Source: an uncultured Candidatus Saccharibacteria bacterium
GTDB lineage: Bacteria > Patescibacteria > Saccharimonadia > Saccharimonadales > JAEWBQ01
Reading direction: 5' to 3'
Length of the DNA: 34,227 bases
NCBI GenBank assembly: GCA_946885745.1
Contig: CAMPGV010000004.1
Location: forward strand, 1 to 34,227
Of the stretch, positions 15,349 through 23,175 are shown piece after piece. The stretch's first letter is position 1, and every line of letters begins with the position of its first letter. A model generated the notes under the pieces. The model searched no databases. It was not told where the DNA came from and worked only from the letters and a program-made list of their open reading frames with translations. A program made the translations under genes and the position numbers.

Positions 15349-15813
15349 CTAGTAATCCTCTATAACCACCATACGGTCATAGCCCTCATCTAGACTAGGA
15401 GGATGCATTTGCAGACGATTTGCCATCACTTCTACTGCTCGGTCAGGTACAACTCGTGTACGTTCGCGATTACGCTGTTTGGCGACCGACAGCGGCGTAT
15501 TAAACCAGTAAGCCACCACATCCGTCGCTCCGTGTTGACGGCAAAAAATCACCGCCTTTCGGCGATCTTGCTGGCGGGAGTTGGTCATATCAATCACCAG
15601 CCCCTTACCTTGCTGTAAATTCTGCAGAAGACGCTCATGCAGCAAGCGCATTACCACCAGGTGATTGCTTTGATCGCCAGGGTCGCCATTTACCTCAGCG
15701 CGTATATCGTCGGCGCTCAAATAAGCCAGCCCTTCACGCTTCGCGAGTGGCTTCAAATAGGTGGTCTTTCCGCTCCCTGGCACTCCAATCCCAATAACTG
15801 CCTTCATATACAT
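15349..15813 (-). CDS. P-loop kinase (polynucleotide-kinase-like AAA ATPase)
   Basis: 154 aa. Walker A is seen as GVPGSGKTT (residues about 8-16). It is followed by L-S-A-D-D-I-R (Asp-Asp as in PNK-type kinases), a Walker-B-like G-L-V-I-D-M-T-N-S, and a lid-like R-N-R-E-R-T-R-V-V-P. The size and the D-D-I-R and D-M-T-N motifs match small kinases related to the 5'-kinase domain of T4 polynucleotide kinase and to zeta-toxin-like enzymes. The substrate is not known: RNA 5'-OH, nucleotide or small molecule. Two ATGs (15813, 15807) are possible and neither has a ribosome binding site, so the message may be leaderless. A CRP-type palindrome lies 27 bp upstream. Confidence 0.8.
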   Translation of the reverse strand: MYMKAVIGIGVPGSGKTTYLKPLAKREGLAYLSADDIRAEVNGDPGDQSNHLVVMRLLHERLLQNLQQGKGLVIDMTNSRQQDRRKAVIFCRQHGATDVVAYWFNTPLSVAKQRNRERTRVVPDRAVEVMANRLQMHPPSLDEGYDRMVVIEDY

Positions 15814-15839
15814 ATTTTTACATATATACTCACACAGAA

Positions 15840-15855
15840 TGTGAAATAGGCTACA
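15840..15855 (-). promoter_or_regulatory. Possible CRP-type site (TGTGA-N6-CTACA) upstream of the P-loop kinase
   Basis: One half is perfect; the other has one mismatch to TCACA. It lies about 11 bp upstream of a TATATA -10-like hexamer, so its position resembles the -35-overlapping site at 9513 more than an activator site. Weakest member of the set. Confidence 0.35.
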
Positions 15856-15880
15856 GGTACCATCTCGTACAACTTCATAT

Positions 15881-15908
15881 TAAAAGACCTCCCGTAGGAG
15901 ATCTTTTA
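15881..15908 (-). terminator. Terminator after the DUF916-type gene 15921-16940
   Basis: TAAAAGACCTCC (15881-15892) pairs with GGAGATCTTTTA (15897-15908) across a CGTA loop with one C/A mismatch. It begins 12 bp after the stop on the minus strand and exits through TCTTTTAATAT. Confidence 0.65.
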
Positions 15909-15920
15909 AGCCGAATTCCG

Positions 15921-16940
15921 TTAACGCCGTGGACCGTAGTTACGGAAACTTGGACGTCGCCTACGGCGGACAATCATCCAAATTCCACCTGCTATCAGCG
16001 CGATTAAGACAAGTAAGCCGATTCCACCTGCAATGAGAATAACCGGCGGCACCACCCAGAACGATTTACTCACTTCAATCGTCTGGTTGTTCGTTCCGTA
16101 ACTCAATGTTGCAAGAACAGTATAATGTCCGAAACTATCCGCTTCCTTCAGTGCCACATCCCAACGACGCGCACTATCTGGCAAAATCACATCCCGTGGA
16201 TCAGTCGCATTGAAGTCGGTCGCGTAAACCACTTCACTGCCTTTTTTTACAGAAATCTTACCAAACGGTGCTACCTGAACATTACCAGCATTCTGGAAAC
16301 GAGCCGTTACCTGAAGGTCATTACCGTTCAAGAAGAATGAACCGGTCTTACCTTTTTGTTGGACAGAGAAATCGGTAAGGTCAATCTTTTCCACCGTATC
16401 GCCAGGTACGCGCAGCAAAATCAGCGACGCCACGCTAGCACTCAGGTTGACCTGGCCGCCGTCTTCCGGGGAGGTTGGAGCAAATCGTACAGCTCCAAAG
16501 TAACCGCCCGCCTGAGCGTCACTCGGCACCGTAATCGTCACCTTAACTGTCTTTGACTGCTTGGCAGGGATGACCACATCGCTAAGCGGTGACATAAAGC
16601 GCTTCAGGCTATGCGTCGGCGCAAACATGTTCTCATCCAGGATCAAAGCCGGCGTACCGCGCTCATCACCCGCAACGAAGTCGTTTTCAATCGGATGAAC
16701 CATGATAGCCTTGTCCGTGAGGTTGGTGATCGTTGTCTGAACCACCTTGCTTTCACCCGGGCTGACTTCAATATCAGTACGAACCGGCGACACTTTAAGC
16801 GTATTCGCTGCATTCGTTGCTTGCTGCGCCGCAACTGGCAAGGCTTGGTAACCCAGGGCCAGGATTAAAGCGACAACGAGACCTGTCAGGAGTCGCCCAC
16901 TCATCCTGCTCCAATCCACCATTACACCTTGCTGTTTCAT
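15921..16940 (-). CDS. Membrane-anchored surface protein, DUF916/WxL-interacting (WxLIP)-like, copy 1
   Basis: 339 aa. A signal peptide (residues about 14-38, cut near V-A-A-Q) precedes two beta-sandwich regions. The first has S-P-V-R-T-D-I-E-V-S-P-G-E-S, T-I-T-N-L-T-D-K, I-P-A-K-Q-S-K-T-V-K-V-T-I-T-V-P and A-G-G-Y-F-G-A-V-R-F, the pattern of the peptidoglycan-binding DUF916 domain. The second (about 190-290) leads to a C-terminal helix (about 296-322) and a very basic tail (R-R-R-R-R-P). This is the domain order of Firmicute WxL-interacting proteins, which tether WxL proteins to the cell surface. It is paralogous to the 19213-20268 product, sharing the W-S/S-L-K-x-F, V-x-x-P-x-K-E/Q-S-K-T-V and G-x-Y-x-x-A-V/I patterns. 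The start could also be the internal ATG (M7) with AAGGTG before it. It is the last gene of the surface locus and is followed by a terminator. Confidence 0.7.
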   Translation of the reverse strand: MKQQGVMVDWSRMSGRLLTGLVVALILALGYQALPVAAQQATNAANTLKVSPVRTDIEVSPGESKVVQTTITNLTDKAIMVHPIENDFVAGDERGTPALILDENMFAPTHSLKRFMSPLSDVVIPAKQSKTVKVTITVPSDAQAGGYFGAVRFAPTSPEDGGQVNLSASVASLILLRVPGDTVEKIDLTDFSVQQKGKTGSFFLNGNDLQVTARFQNAGNVQVAPFGKISVKKGSEVVYATDFNATDPRDVILPDSARRWDVALKEADSFGHYTVLATLSYGTNNQTIEVSKSFWVVPPVILIAGGIGLLVLIALIAGGIWMIVRRRRRPSFRNYGPRR

Positions 16941-17003
16941 GTATTGTTCACTACTTTCCGTTATGTCAGACTCTACCCAGTAATGAGCATCATTTGATAT
17001 CTA

Positions 17004-18143
17004 TTAGAATTTGCCAGTTGCAATCAAGCTGAGGTCAGCTGAGTACGTACCCGCTGGCGTACCGTTGTTGACACTTGCCCCAAAGGTTAGTGCCATATTC
17101 TTATTGTTGGCTGGCGCATTGTTTGTGTCGAGGAATGGATCACCAAAGATACTAGTGACACCGGTTGCATTACCAGATACGTAATTGAGTGCATACGTTG
17201 TGTCGTTATAGCCTGAACCTGTCACTGGCTGGTATGTTCCCATTGCACCAACGGCTGGCGTATCAGTTGCTGTCGCCGTACGTACACCGAACTTAGCTTG
17301 GCCTTCAGAAATGCCGCTAGTAAGAGCAGGGGCAATGTCACAAGCACTTGGAGCACCAGCGCGAAGCAGACCGCCACAGTTGAGTGCGTTACTCTTTAGG
17401 CGCACTACCGCACCGCTAGCTGCGTTAGTTGAGATCTGGGTGTTAATCGTACCCGTACTGACCGCGGTTGGCGTCAGGGCGACGATATCGCCGACTGTCT
17501 CACCGAGCTTCAGTACCGGAGAGTTAGTTCCTGTACAGTTAGCACTAATTGCCTGTCCAGATACACAGAAGGTCAAGCTTTCAAGGACAGCACCAGACAC
17601 ACCAACGCTATTGGTGATCGAGGTGGCGATACCACCTTCATCAACTGTTGAGCCGGGAGTTTCAGAGGTATAAGCTGTTGCCGCTGCTTCGTTTGCAAAT
17701 GTTGCGATACGCGCATAGAGAGGGCCGGCGGCTGACGGGTTGGTGATGCCGCTAATTGCAACTGACACTTGGTCGTCAGCACCAATTGCCCCAACAACGA
17801 TCACCTTACTCGCACTACCGGTTACATCTGTAAATCCACTTGTGGTCGAAGCAGCGCCTGCGGCATTCATGCCACTCGGCGCTGTACAAACCTCACCCAT
17901 CACTGGACTGTCACTACAGAAGTCGAGTACAAAGGCACCCGCACCACCCACAGCCGTAAAATTAATCGTGTACGTCACACCTGTCGCTGCTGCCGATGAG
18001 CTGCTCAAGCTGAGTGATCGGTCTGTTACCTGTGCGGCGGCTGCCATAGCCGGTAGCATTGCGGCAAAAAGCAGCGCAATTGCCGTCACAAAATACCCCA
18101 TGCGGTAATTAAATAATTTTAAACTTTTTATATCTACTCCCAC
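17004..18143 (-). CDS. Secreted WxL-like surface protein, paralogue 1
   Basis: About 379 aa. Signal peptide, then the family start D-R-S-L-S-L-S-S-S. An N-terminal beta domain contains a paired-cysteine motif F-C-S-D-S-P-V-M-G-E-V-C-T-A-P-S-G, and a C-terminal domain runs from L-G-E-T-V...T-N-A-A-S-G-A to the terminal A-G-T-Y-S-A-D-L-S-L-I-A-T-G-K-F. The layout recurs in the products of 20327-21403 and 21502-23031. No membrane anchor or sortase signal, so attachment must be non-covalent, as for WxL proteins. I chose GTG 18143 over ATG 18152 because GGAGG abuts the ATG but is nine bases from the GTG. It has its own promoter (TTGACA at 18214-18219, TACACT at 18189-18194, minus strand). Very rich in Ala, Thr, Ser and Gly, as expected for a surface protein. 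Confidence 0.7.
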   Translation of the reverse strand: MGVDIKSLKLFNYRMGYFVTAIALLFAAMLPAMAAAAQVTDRSLSLSSSSAAATGVTYTINFTAVGGAGAFVLDFCSDSPVMGEVCTAPSGMNAAGAASTTSGFTDVTGSASKVIVVGAIGADDQVSVAISGITNPSAAGPLYARIATFANEAAATAYTSETPGSTVDEGGIATSITNSVGVSGAVLESLTFCVSGQAISANCTGTNSPVLKLGETVGDIVALTPTAVSTGTINTQISTNAASGAVVRLKSNALNCGGLLRAGAPSACDIAPALTSGISEGQAKFGVRTATATDTPAVGAMGTYQPVTGSGYNDTTYALNYVSGNATGVTSIFGDPFLDTNNAPANNKNMALTFGASVNNGTPAGTYSADLSLIATGKF

Positions 18144-18188
18144 GTCCCACATCCTCCAAATTTATGTGTTCTGACTCGTATCGGCCTT

Positions 18189-18219
18189 AGTGTACCACAG
18201 TAGTGCTCATGCTTGTCAA
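18189..18219 (-). promoter_or_regulatory. Sigma70-type promoter of surface paralogue 1
   Basis: TTGACA (18214-18219 read on minus), 19-bp spacer, extended -10 TGG-TACACT (18189-18194). It lies between the stop of the PKD protein gene and the paralogue, so the latter is transcribed separately. Confidence 0.6.
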
Positions 18220-18239
18220 GCACCATTGATTAACTATTG

Positions 18240-19175
18240 CTACTCCACCGTAAAGCCGTCTCTTTCTTTTAGCATTTTCTTGCGTAAAGACAGCAACTGA
18301 CTCCTGCGTCCTAGCCAGTACGAAGGAGCGAGTAGCGCCAGTGACGTAACCGTCGGCACCCATAGCACCTGAGCTGGTGCCGCATCAGTTTGTCCATTCT
18401 TTGAATCGGCTTGAGTGGCCGTAGCGCCGTCAACCTTACCGCTCGCGACTGCGACAAGCTGAAGAAATGCACTCACGCCATTTACATCAGTCACCCTAAC
18501 ATTCACCTGGTAGATACCCGCCTTTTTATAGACATGATCAATTGTCACTACGCCTGCTAGCGCCTGACTCTTCAGTTCGGGTCCCGATCCGTCACCCCAG
18601 TCAATACTAAACGCGTACGGGCCAGCGCCGCCAGAGAGCTGAAGCGGCCAAGTCAGTGGACTGCTTGCGGCAGCCGAGCGACGCCCGTACGAACTTGTCA
18701 GCGTCATGAGGGTACCAAAGGCCGTAAAACTTGTGTCGGTATACGTCACAGTCACTACGTTTGAAGCAGGTCCCGCCTGCTCGAGATCATCATAAACGAT
18801 AGCACTCAGCTCATTAGTGCCGGCAAAGAGACTGACTTCCAAGCTAAAACTACCGTTACTGCACATAACCGACCCGACCATAACGTTGTTGTTATAGATT
18901 TGCACCAAAAGACCAGCTGGACAAATACCATTTACAGTAACTGGTGACGTTGCAAAGGAAGAGCCATTCCCAGGTGTCGTGATTGTAGCCCCCTGAGTTG
19001 GTGGCGGCTGCGTCTTTGTCGCCTCTAGCCCATACGAACCAGGCATGGGGTTAGGTGTTTGAATAGGGTCAAGTGCCGACACTGGCGATGACAAGATGAT
19101 AGCCGCAAGCAGCAGACAGAGACCGACTAGTGCCGGAAGTGCCCACTCTTTACCCAAGCGCTCCATCTGTCTCAT
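18240..19175 (-). CDS. Exported Ig-like/PKD-domain protein with C-terminal membrane anchor
   Basis: 311 aa. A signal peptide (residues about 12-35) and a Pro/Thr-rich linker (36-62) lead to an Ig-like beta domain (63-147: V-N-G-I-C-P-A-G...C-S-N-G-S-F-S-L-E-V, with a likely disulfide between its two cysteines). A PKD domain (about 175-246) has the diagnostic I-D-W-G-D-G-S-G and H-V-Y-K-K-A-G-I-Y-Q-V-N-V-R-V-T-D. A short acidic linker precedes a C-terminal helix (268-288) and a basic tail. PKD and Ig folds serve as spacers or carbohydrate/protein-binding modules outside the cell. AGGTGG seven bases before the ATG supports the start. It sits between the second DUF916-type protein (37 bp upstream) and WxL-like paralogue 1, so it is likely part of the same surface complex. 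Confidence 0.8.
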   Translation of the reverse strand: MRQMERLGKEWALPALVGLCLLLAAIILSSPVSALDPIQTPNPMPGSYGLEATKTQPPPTQGATITTPGNGSSFATSPVTVNGICPAGLLVQIYNNNVMVGSVMCSNGSFSLEVSLFAGTNELSAIVYDDLEQAGPASNVVTVTYTDTSFTAFGTLMTLTSSYGRRSAAASSPLTWPLQLSGGAGPYAFSIDWGDGSGPELKSQALAGVVTIDHVYKKAGIYQVNVRVTDVNGVSAFLQLVAVASGKVDGATATQADSKNGQTDAAPAQVLWVPTVTSLALLAPSYWLGRRSQLLSLRKKMLKERDGFTVE

Positions 19176-19212
19176 TATCTACCACCTGCTCACCCTATGG
19201 AGAGCAATTCTC

Positions 19213-20268
19213 TTATTTACGTGCTGACTTCTTCTGAGCTACCTTGCCACGCATCCCACGAACAAAGCGGCTGATTCGCCAAGCGAAGTACGCAACAATC
19301 AGGAGAAGTACGATCAGGACAACGATCGACCACATTGGCAGATACCAAAATGAAGTGTTGCCAGTAATTTCTTGTGTACGGTTACCGTTCTGACCGTAAA
19401 ATAGGTTGAGAGATGCGGTGTAGTAACCTGGCCATAGATCAGGAGTTGCACAGGCAGTCGCCTCGGTACGCGAACCGTTAAAGTTTACGTCCTGAGATTT
19501 TTTCTTAAAACATGAGGTAAATGTACGCGACTGACCGATAAGCGCTAGTGATCCGTTAGGGTTAACGTCTTCAATCACCTGCTCTTTGCCAAACATATTC
19601 TTGACCGTAATACTACCGACCGGGCTCTCGGTGACATTACCGTTATTCTTTAGCGTATACGCAATAAGTTGAGGCTGATCAACTGTTACCTTTGTGTAAT
19701 ACGCTTCCTTGCCGTTAGCAGATGGGAAGTAGGCACCGAATTTTTCAAGCTGCAGGTTTTCATTCACAGTACCAGGCACAGAGGCAAACACCAGTGTTAC
19801 ACCTGAAGCACTAAGGCCAACGTTGCCGCCTTCAGAGGCACCTGATGAGTAGACGATCGCGCTGTAGTAGCTACCGGCGCCTTGTCCTTCTGGAATAGAG
19901 ACACCCATATCCACCGTTTTACTTTCTTTCGGCGGCACGGTAACTGTCTGCGGAAGAGTCAAAAATGGCTTAAGTGACCATGTTGTCTGCGGCGCATCTT
20001 CAGCAAGCATTAGTTTTGGTGTACCGGTGTCGTCGTTGAAGCTAAAGTCGACAAGACGAAGCGAGAGGATCAAGGGTGCCTGGCTATCGAGATTGCGAAT
20101 CGTCAGCTTATCACTGACCGACTTGCCCGGCTCAATTGTATAGTTCTTTTTTGGCACGATACTCAGCGATGCTGAGCCTTGGGCGGCAGCTGGCAGTGCA
20201 GGCACGACGGATGCAACGCCAATTAAAACTGCACATGCAGCCATCACTATGCTTGTAAAGCGTTTCAT
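19213..20268 (-). CDS. Membrane-anchored surface protein, DUF916/WxLIP-like, copy 2
   Basis: 351 aa. Signal peptide (residues about 5-29, cleavage near A-A-A-Q-G). The first beta domain (about 32-165) shows Y-T-I-E-P-G-K-S-V-S-D-K-L-T-I-R-N and V-P-P-K-E-S-K-T-V-D-M-G-V-S-I-P. A second domain (about 180-305) with two cysteines (T-S-C-F, T-A-C-A) is followed by a transmembrane helix (about 313-335) and a Lys/Arg-rich cytoplasmic tail. Same architecture as the 15921-16940 product but with an insertion of about 30 residues in domain 2. AAAAGGGG lies five bases before the ATG. The gap of 58 bp to the upstream paralogue suggests shared transcription or a short promoter (TATACT near 20308). Two such anchors next to four WxL-like secreted proteins resemble Firmicute csc loci. 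Confidence 0.7.
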   Translation of the reverse strand: MKRFTSIVMAACAVLIGVASVVPALPAAAQGSASLSIVPKKNYTIEPGKSVSDKLTIRNLDSQAPLILSLRLVDFSFNDDTGTPKLMLAEDAPQTTWSLKPFLTLPQTVTVPPKESKTVDMGVSIPEGQGAGSYYSAIVYSSGASEGGNVGLSASGVTLVFASVPGTVNENLQLEKFGAYFPSANGKEAYYTKVTVDQPQLIAYTLKNNGNVTESPVGSITVKNMFGKEQVIEDVNPNGSLALIGQSRTFTSCFKKKSQDVNFNGSRTEATACATPDLWPGYYTASLNLFYGQNGNRTQEITGNTSFWYLPMWSIVVLIVLLLIVAYFAWRISRFVRGMRGKVAQKKSARK

Positions 20269-20326
20269 TTTTCCCCTTTTTCCTTACCTGTTACTCTCTT
20301 TTTGAAGTATAAGCAGTATTGTACCA

Positions 20327-21403
20327 CTAAAAGCGACCACTGGCTACGAAGTTGATCGTTGTACTATACACACCAGCTCGTAGGTTAGGATCGGAGTTCA
20401 CGATATAGCTGACGGTGAACTTTTTCATCAAGCTGACATTCGGCGAAAAGGCAACCGTATCACCAGATTGGTACTTATAATGATTCGTCAGGCCGTAATC
20501 CGAAGAGGCGACGGCATTCGCCCAGGTTCCTTCAGGGTCACTCCCTACACTTGGTGCATTATTAGCGACGAGATTAATGCCAAACTGGTTCGTTCCCTGT
20601 TGGCTTGGCGTCGGGCGAGAAAGACCATCAATGACGTTCTGGCCTGAACTGAGCGGGCTACCGTTTGCCGTGATAACAAAGCCACCAGAGGCGTTGGTAC
20701 CAACTGCCATTTGCGACTGAGCGGTTAACGTATCATCCGGACTCAGTTGTCCCATGTCCCGGTAGTACGTTCGGTTGGTCGACTCGCAGTTTTCCGACAC
20801 TTCTTCAGCCACACAAAAAACCAGCATTGGCGTCACTTGAGTTTCAATCACAATTCCCTTCGATACCTGCCCCATGACTGAGCCGAAGTCGATCTCCGGC
20901 CCACTCGCATCGCTCGAAGCATAGCTTGCAAGCCGTATCGCAAAGAACCGGCTTGCATCGCTTGGGTTGACGATACCCTCAAAAACATACGTCGACGGCG
21001 AGCTGGCGGTTACCATAGTTGACGAGCGAGTCAGTGTGAGGCGATTTGGTGACTTTGGTGCAACCGAAAAACCTGTCTCCCCAGACTGGCTTTTGAGCGT
21101 CGCTCGCGAGACGTCGAGCCCCGATGGCGCAACACAGGGATCATACGGAATCGGGCTATGGCAGAACAGTAAATCAACTGACCCGACATCAAGCGTGCTC
21201 ATATAGCGAAACGTGAGTGTGTAGGCAGAGGTGACGCCCGGTTCATTGTTTCCAATAAAAAGACTCCTGTCCTGGAAGCGCATAGCCGCGCCCGCCGGCG
21301 ACACCACGATCAACACCACGAGACACAGGGCAACGACAAGCTCGTGCCAGGCAGCATGCCACGTAAACGTACTCCCGTGATATCGATACAAATGATGATG
21401 CAT
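20327..21403 (-). CDS. Secreted WxL-like surface protein, paralogue 2
   Basis: 358 aa from ATG 21403. A His-rich cytoplasmic start (M-H-H-H-L-Y-R-Y-H) precedes a signal helix ending near P-A-G-A-A. The family mark D-R-S-L-F-I-G-N-N, the cysteine motif F-C-H-S-P-I-P-Y-D-P-C-V-A-P-S-G and the C-terminal domain M-G-Q-L-S-P-D-D...T-N-A-S-G-G-F-V-I-T follow. N-Q-F-G-I-N-L-V-A-N-N-A-P-S-V-G comes next, and the protein ends in A-G-V-Y-S-T-T-I-N-F-V-A-S-G-R-F. A longer frame to 21451 is rejected because its TTG lies inside the terminator hairpin of the preceding gene. TACAAT (21411-21416 read on minus) ends seven bases before ATG 21403 and there is no ribosome binding site, so the transcript may be leaderless. 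Expected location is the cell surface, bound by the DUF916-type anchors (inference). Confidence 0.7.
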   Translation of the reverse strand: MHHHLYRYHGSTFTWHAAWHELVVALCLVVLIVVSPAGAAMRFQDRSLFIGNNEPGVTSAYTLTFRYMSTLDVGSVDLLFCHSPIPYDPCVAPSGLDVSRATLKSQSGETGFSVAPKSPNRLTLTRSSTMVTASSPSTYVFEGIVNPSDASRFFAIRLASYASSDASGPEIDFGSVMGQVSKGIVIETQVTPMLVFCVAEEVSENCESTNRTYYRDMGQLSPDDTLTAQSQMAVGTNASGGFVITANGSPLSSGQNVIDGLSRPTPSQQGTNQFGINLVANNAPSVGSDPEGTWANAVASSDYGLTNHYKYQSGDTVAFSPNVSLMKKFTVSYIVNSDPNLRAGVYSTTINFVASGRF

Positions 21404-21449
21404 ATGCGTTATTGTACTAAACAACATCAGGTCCCGGTAGTAGCGGCTC

Positions 21450-21487
21450 AAATTAAATAACCGGCCCTACGACCGGTTATTTAATTT
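21450..21487 (-). terminator. Terminator after surface paralogue 3
   Basis: Perfect 15-bp stem: left arm 21450-21464 (AAATTAAATAACCGG), right arm 21473-21487, 8-base loop. It lies 15 bp after the stop of the 21502-23031 gene; the A/T-rich outer stem supplies the U-rich end on the minus strand. It separates this gene from paralogue 2. Confidence 0.75.
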
Positions 21488-21501
21488 CTTTACACTACTC
21501 T

Positions 21502-23031
21502 CTAGTACTGAGGAGCGGCAAGGAAGTTGATCTTGGTTGTGTAGACACCAGCTGGTGTGTCTGCAGCGATGTTACCAACGTAGCGAACCTTAGCAGTGGC
21601 GCAGCTGATAACTTGGCTGTTTTCCTGAGCGATAACAACAGGAGTTGTGAGGCTCGATTTCTTGAACGCGAACTGGGCGTTGTTAGTAGTCGTCAGGTCG
21701 CTAATCGAAGCCGTATCACCATCCGCATAATCCGGTTCGATCACAAGAGGGGCGATATTAGGTGTGATCCAGTTTGATGGGAAGGTGTTTACCGTGTCAA
21801 TTGTATCCGCACCCGTATTGGTGCCAGCGTTAACAATCGCTAGACCAAACTGTTCTGTGCCTGGGTGACTGTAGTCCTTAGCGCCATCGTTACCGTTGCC
21901 GGCAGCAGCACCAATTGGAGCGATAAAGTCACCGACGGTGTTCTGCAGGGTATTACCTGAGTAGTACACAGTTGCACCACCAGATGAGTTGGATGACAGG
22001 CGCCAGTACGAATGCGTATCATAGGCGCGGCCAGTTTCGAGTGAGTACTCGGCGTCAACGTTACCGAGGTTAAGACGGTTGTTGTCGATCACCTGCATAG
22101 CATCACATGAACCGTGTGGCGCTGCCTGAGTGTCCGGGTTGCGGGTGCCGACCGAGAAGGCCATGGTTTCCAGAACCTTAGTCGTGATGTGGATTGAGTC
22201 AGTCATGACGTTCGCCACAGTTACACCACCATCGACATTATTTGCGCCACCAGGAATCAAGTTTGCAGTGTTATCAGTATCGAAGGTATTGAGCTTCACG
22301 AAGAAGGCGCCGCTACCAGGGTTGGTAATGTAAACCGTTTCAGATGGACGGAAGACAATCTTCACCGTGTCACCGTTTGCAATAGCATCACCGGTTGCAC
22401 TCGTAAGTGTGACGAAGTTATTCCTACCAGTCAGCGCACCTGAGTGAGCGGTGTCTTCTTTGTTTCCAGCAGTTAGCGCCCAAGTCTCTGGTGTAGCAAC
22501 ACCATTGACGTAGAGCTGGAATTGACCTGCTGCAGGATCGGCACCAGGAGTTCCCTGAGCGAAGCTGTTACTAATCTCGAGGTCACTGCGGCTGTTTGGC
22601 CATGCTGCAGCGTTTAACTCACGAGTCGAGTCAGCGGTGTCGCCGTCATCGTTTGGGTCAGCATCACCGGTATTGTTACCAGGCGCCTGACAGACACCGG
22701 CCGCACCAGTACAGTACTGCAACGTAAATGCCTTAATTGTCTTTGTGCTACTTACCTTGAATTCAAAGGTTTCACCGGTCTTTTTACCGTTTGGACCTGA
22801 ACCAGCTGGCGCATAGTTTTCACCGATTGCATTTGGTGCGGCTGCCGAGTTACCAGAACCGTCCGTATCCTGGAAACCAGGTGCGGAGCTCGAAAGCATC
22901 AGTGAACGTTCAGTGAGTGGATTCAATGCATCCGCAAGCACTTGAGCCGTCGGGATAACCGCTGCCACAACAAGGGCAGTCGCTGCACCAAGCAATGTAC
23001 CGCGCTGGGCAATTGACTTGAGTGTATACAT
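21502..23031 (-). CDS. Secreted WxL-like surface protein, paralogue 3 (longest)
   Basis: 509 aa. A signal peptide (residues about 8-33) precedes the family start T-E-R-S-L-M-L-S-S-S-A-P-G-F. The N-terminal beta domain (about 36-290) is longer than in the other copies, with an Asp/Asn-rich insertion (D-A-D-P-N-D-D-G-D-T-A-D) that could bind Ca2+, and the cysteine motif Y-C-T-G-A-A-G-V-C-Q-A-P-G. The C-terminal domain (about 310-509) contains L-N-L-G-N-V-D-A-E-Y, a literal W-x-L (S-Y-W-R-L-S-S-N-S-S-G-G), E-Q-F-G-L-A-I-V-N-A-G-T-N and the ending A-G-V-Y-T-T-K-I-N-F-L-A-A-P-Q-Y. AAGGAGAT about ten bases before the ATG supports the start. It has a good promoter and its own terminator, so it is a separate and probably highly expressed unit. 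A role as an S-layer-like or adhesion component is inferred. Confidence 0.72.
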   Translation of the reverse strand: MYTLKSIAQRGTLLGAATALVVAAVIPTAQVLADALNPLTERSLMLSSSAPGFQDTDGSGNSAAAPNAIGENYAPAGSGPNGKKTGETFEFKVSSTKTIKAFTLQYCTGAAGVCQAPGNNTGDADPNDDGDTADSTRELNAAAWPNSRSDLEISNSFAQGTPGADPAAGQFQLYVNGVATPETWALTAGNKEDTAHSGALTGRNNFVTLTSATGDAIANGDTVKIVFRPSETVYITNPGSGAFFVKLNTFDTDNTANLIPGGANNVDGGVTVANVMTDSIHITTKVLETMAFSVGTRNPDTQAAPHGSCDAMQVIDNNRLNLGNVDAEYSLETGRAYDTHSYWRLSSNSSGGATVYYSGNTLQNTVGDFIAPIGAAAGNGNDGAKDYSHPGTEQFGLAIVNAGTNTGADTIDTVNTFPSNWITPNIAPLVIEPDYADGDTASISDLTTTNNAQFAFKKSSLTTPVVIAQENSQVISCATAKVRYVGNIAADTPAGVYTTKINFLAAPQY

Positions 23032-23090
23032 GTTTTTGTATATCTCCTTTTTGTTTTATTTATGCCCCATTTATTGGGGGGTATAGGCGC

Positions 23091-23119
23091 ATTTTAGCAC
23101 TACCGTTTCGTAGACACAA
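23091..23119 (-). promoter_or_regulatory. Promoter of surface paralogue 3
   Basis: TTGTGT (23114-23119), 17-bp spacer, extended -10 TGC-TAAAAT (23091-23096), all read on the minus strand. The 5' leader of about 55 nt holds a small hairpin CCCCA-TTTAT-TGGGG (23065-23079) just upstream of the ribosome binding site, a possible mRNA stabiliser. Confidence 0.65.
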
Positions 23120-23175
23120 TAGCAAATATGTTTTATCCACAACCTTTCCACAGGCATATGATTCGTAGCGTCTAA

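Noticed and set aside
17311..18108. Long plus-strand frames opposite surface paralogue 1
   Set aside because: Ala/Thr/Val-rich mirror frames that arise from the low-complexity coding of the opposite strand; no start signals.
21404..21451. Upstream TTG start extending surface paralogue 2
   Set aside because: The TTG lies within the terminator stem of the preceding gene and has no ribosome binding site; ATG 21403 keeps the signal peptide intact.
23133..23141. Perfect DnaA box TTATCCACA, with a degenerate TTTCCACA just after it
   Set aside because: One perfect box only, no cluster, no AT-rich unwinding element and no dnaA/dnaN/rpmH nearby, so an origin is not supported. It also lies upstream of a surface-gene promoter, where chance occurrence is plausible.
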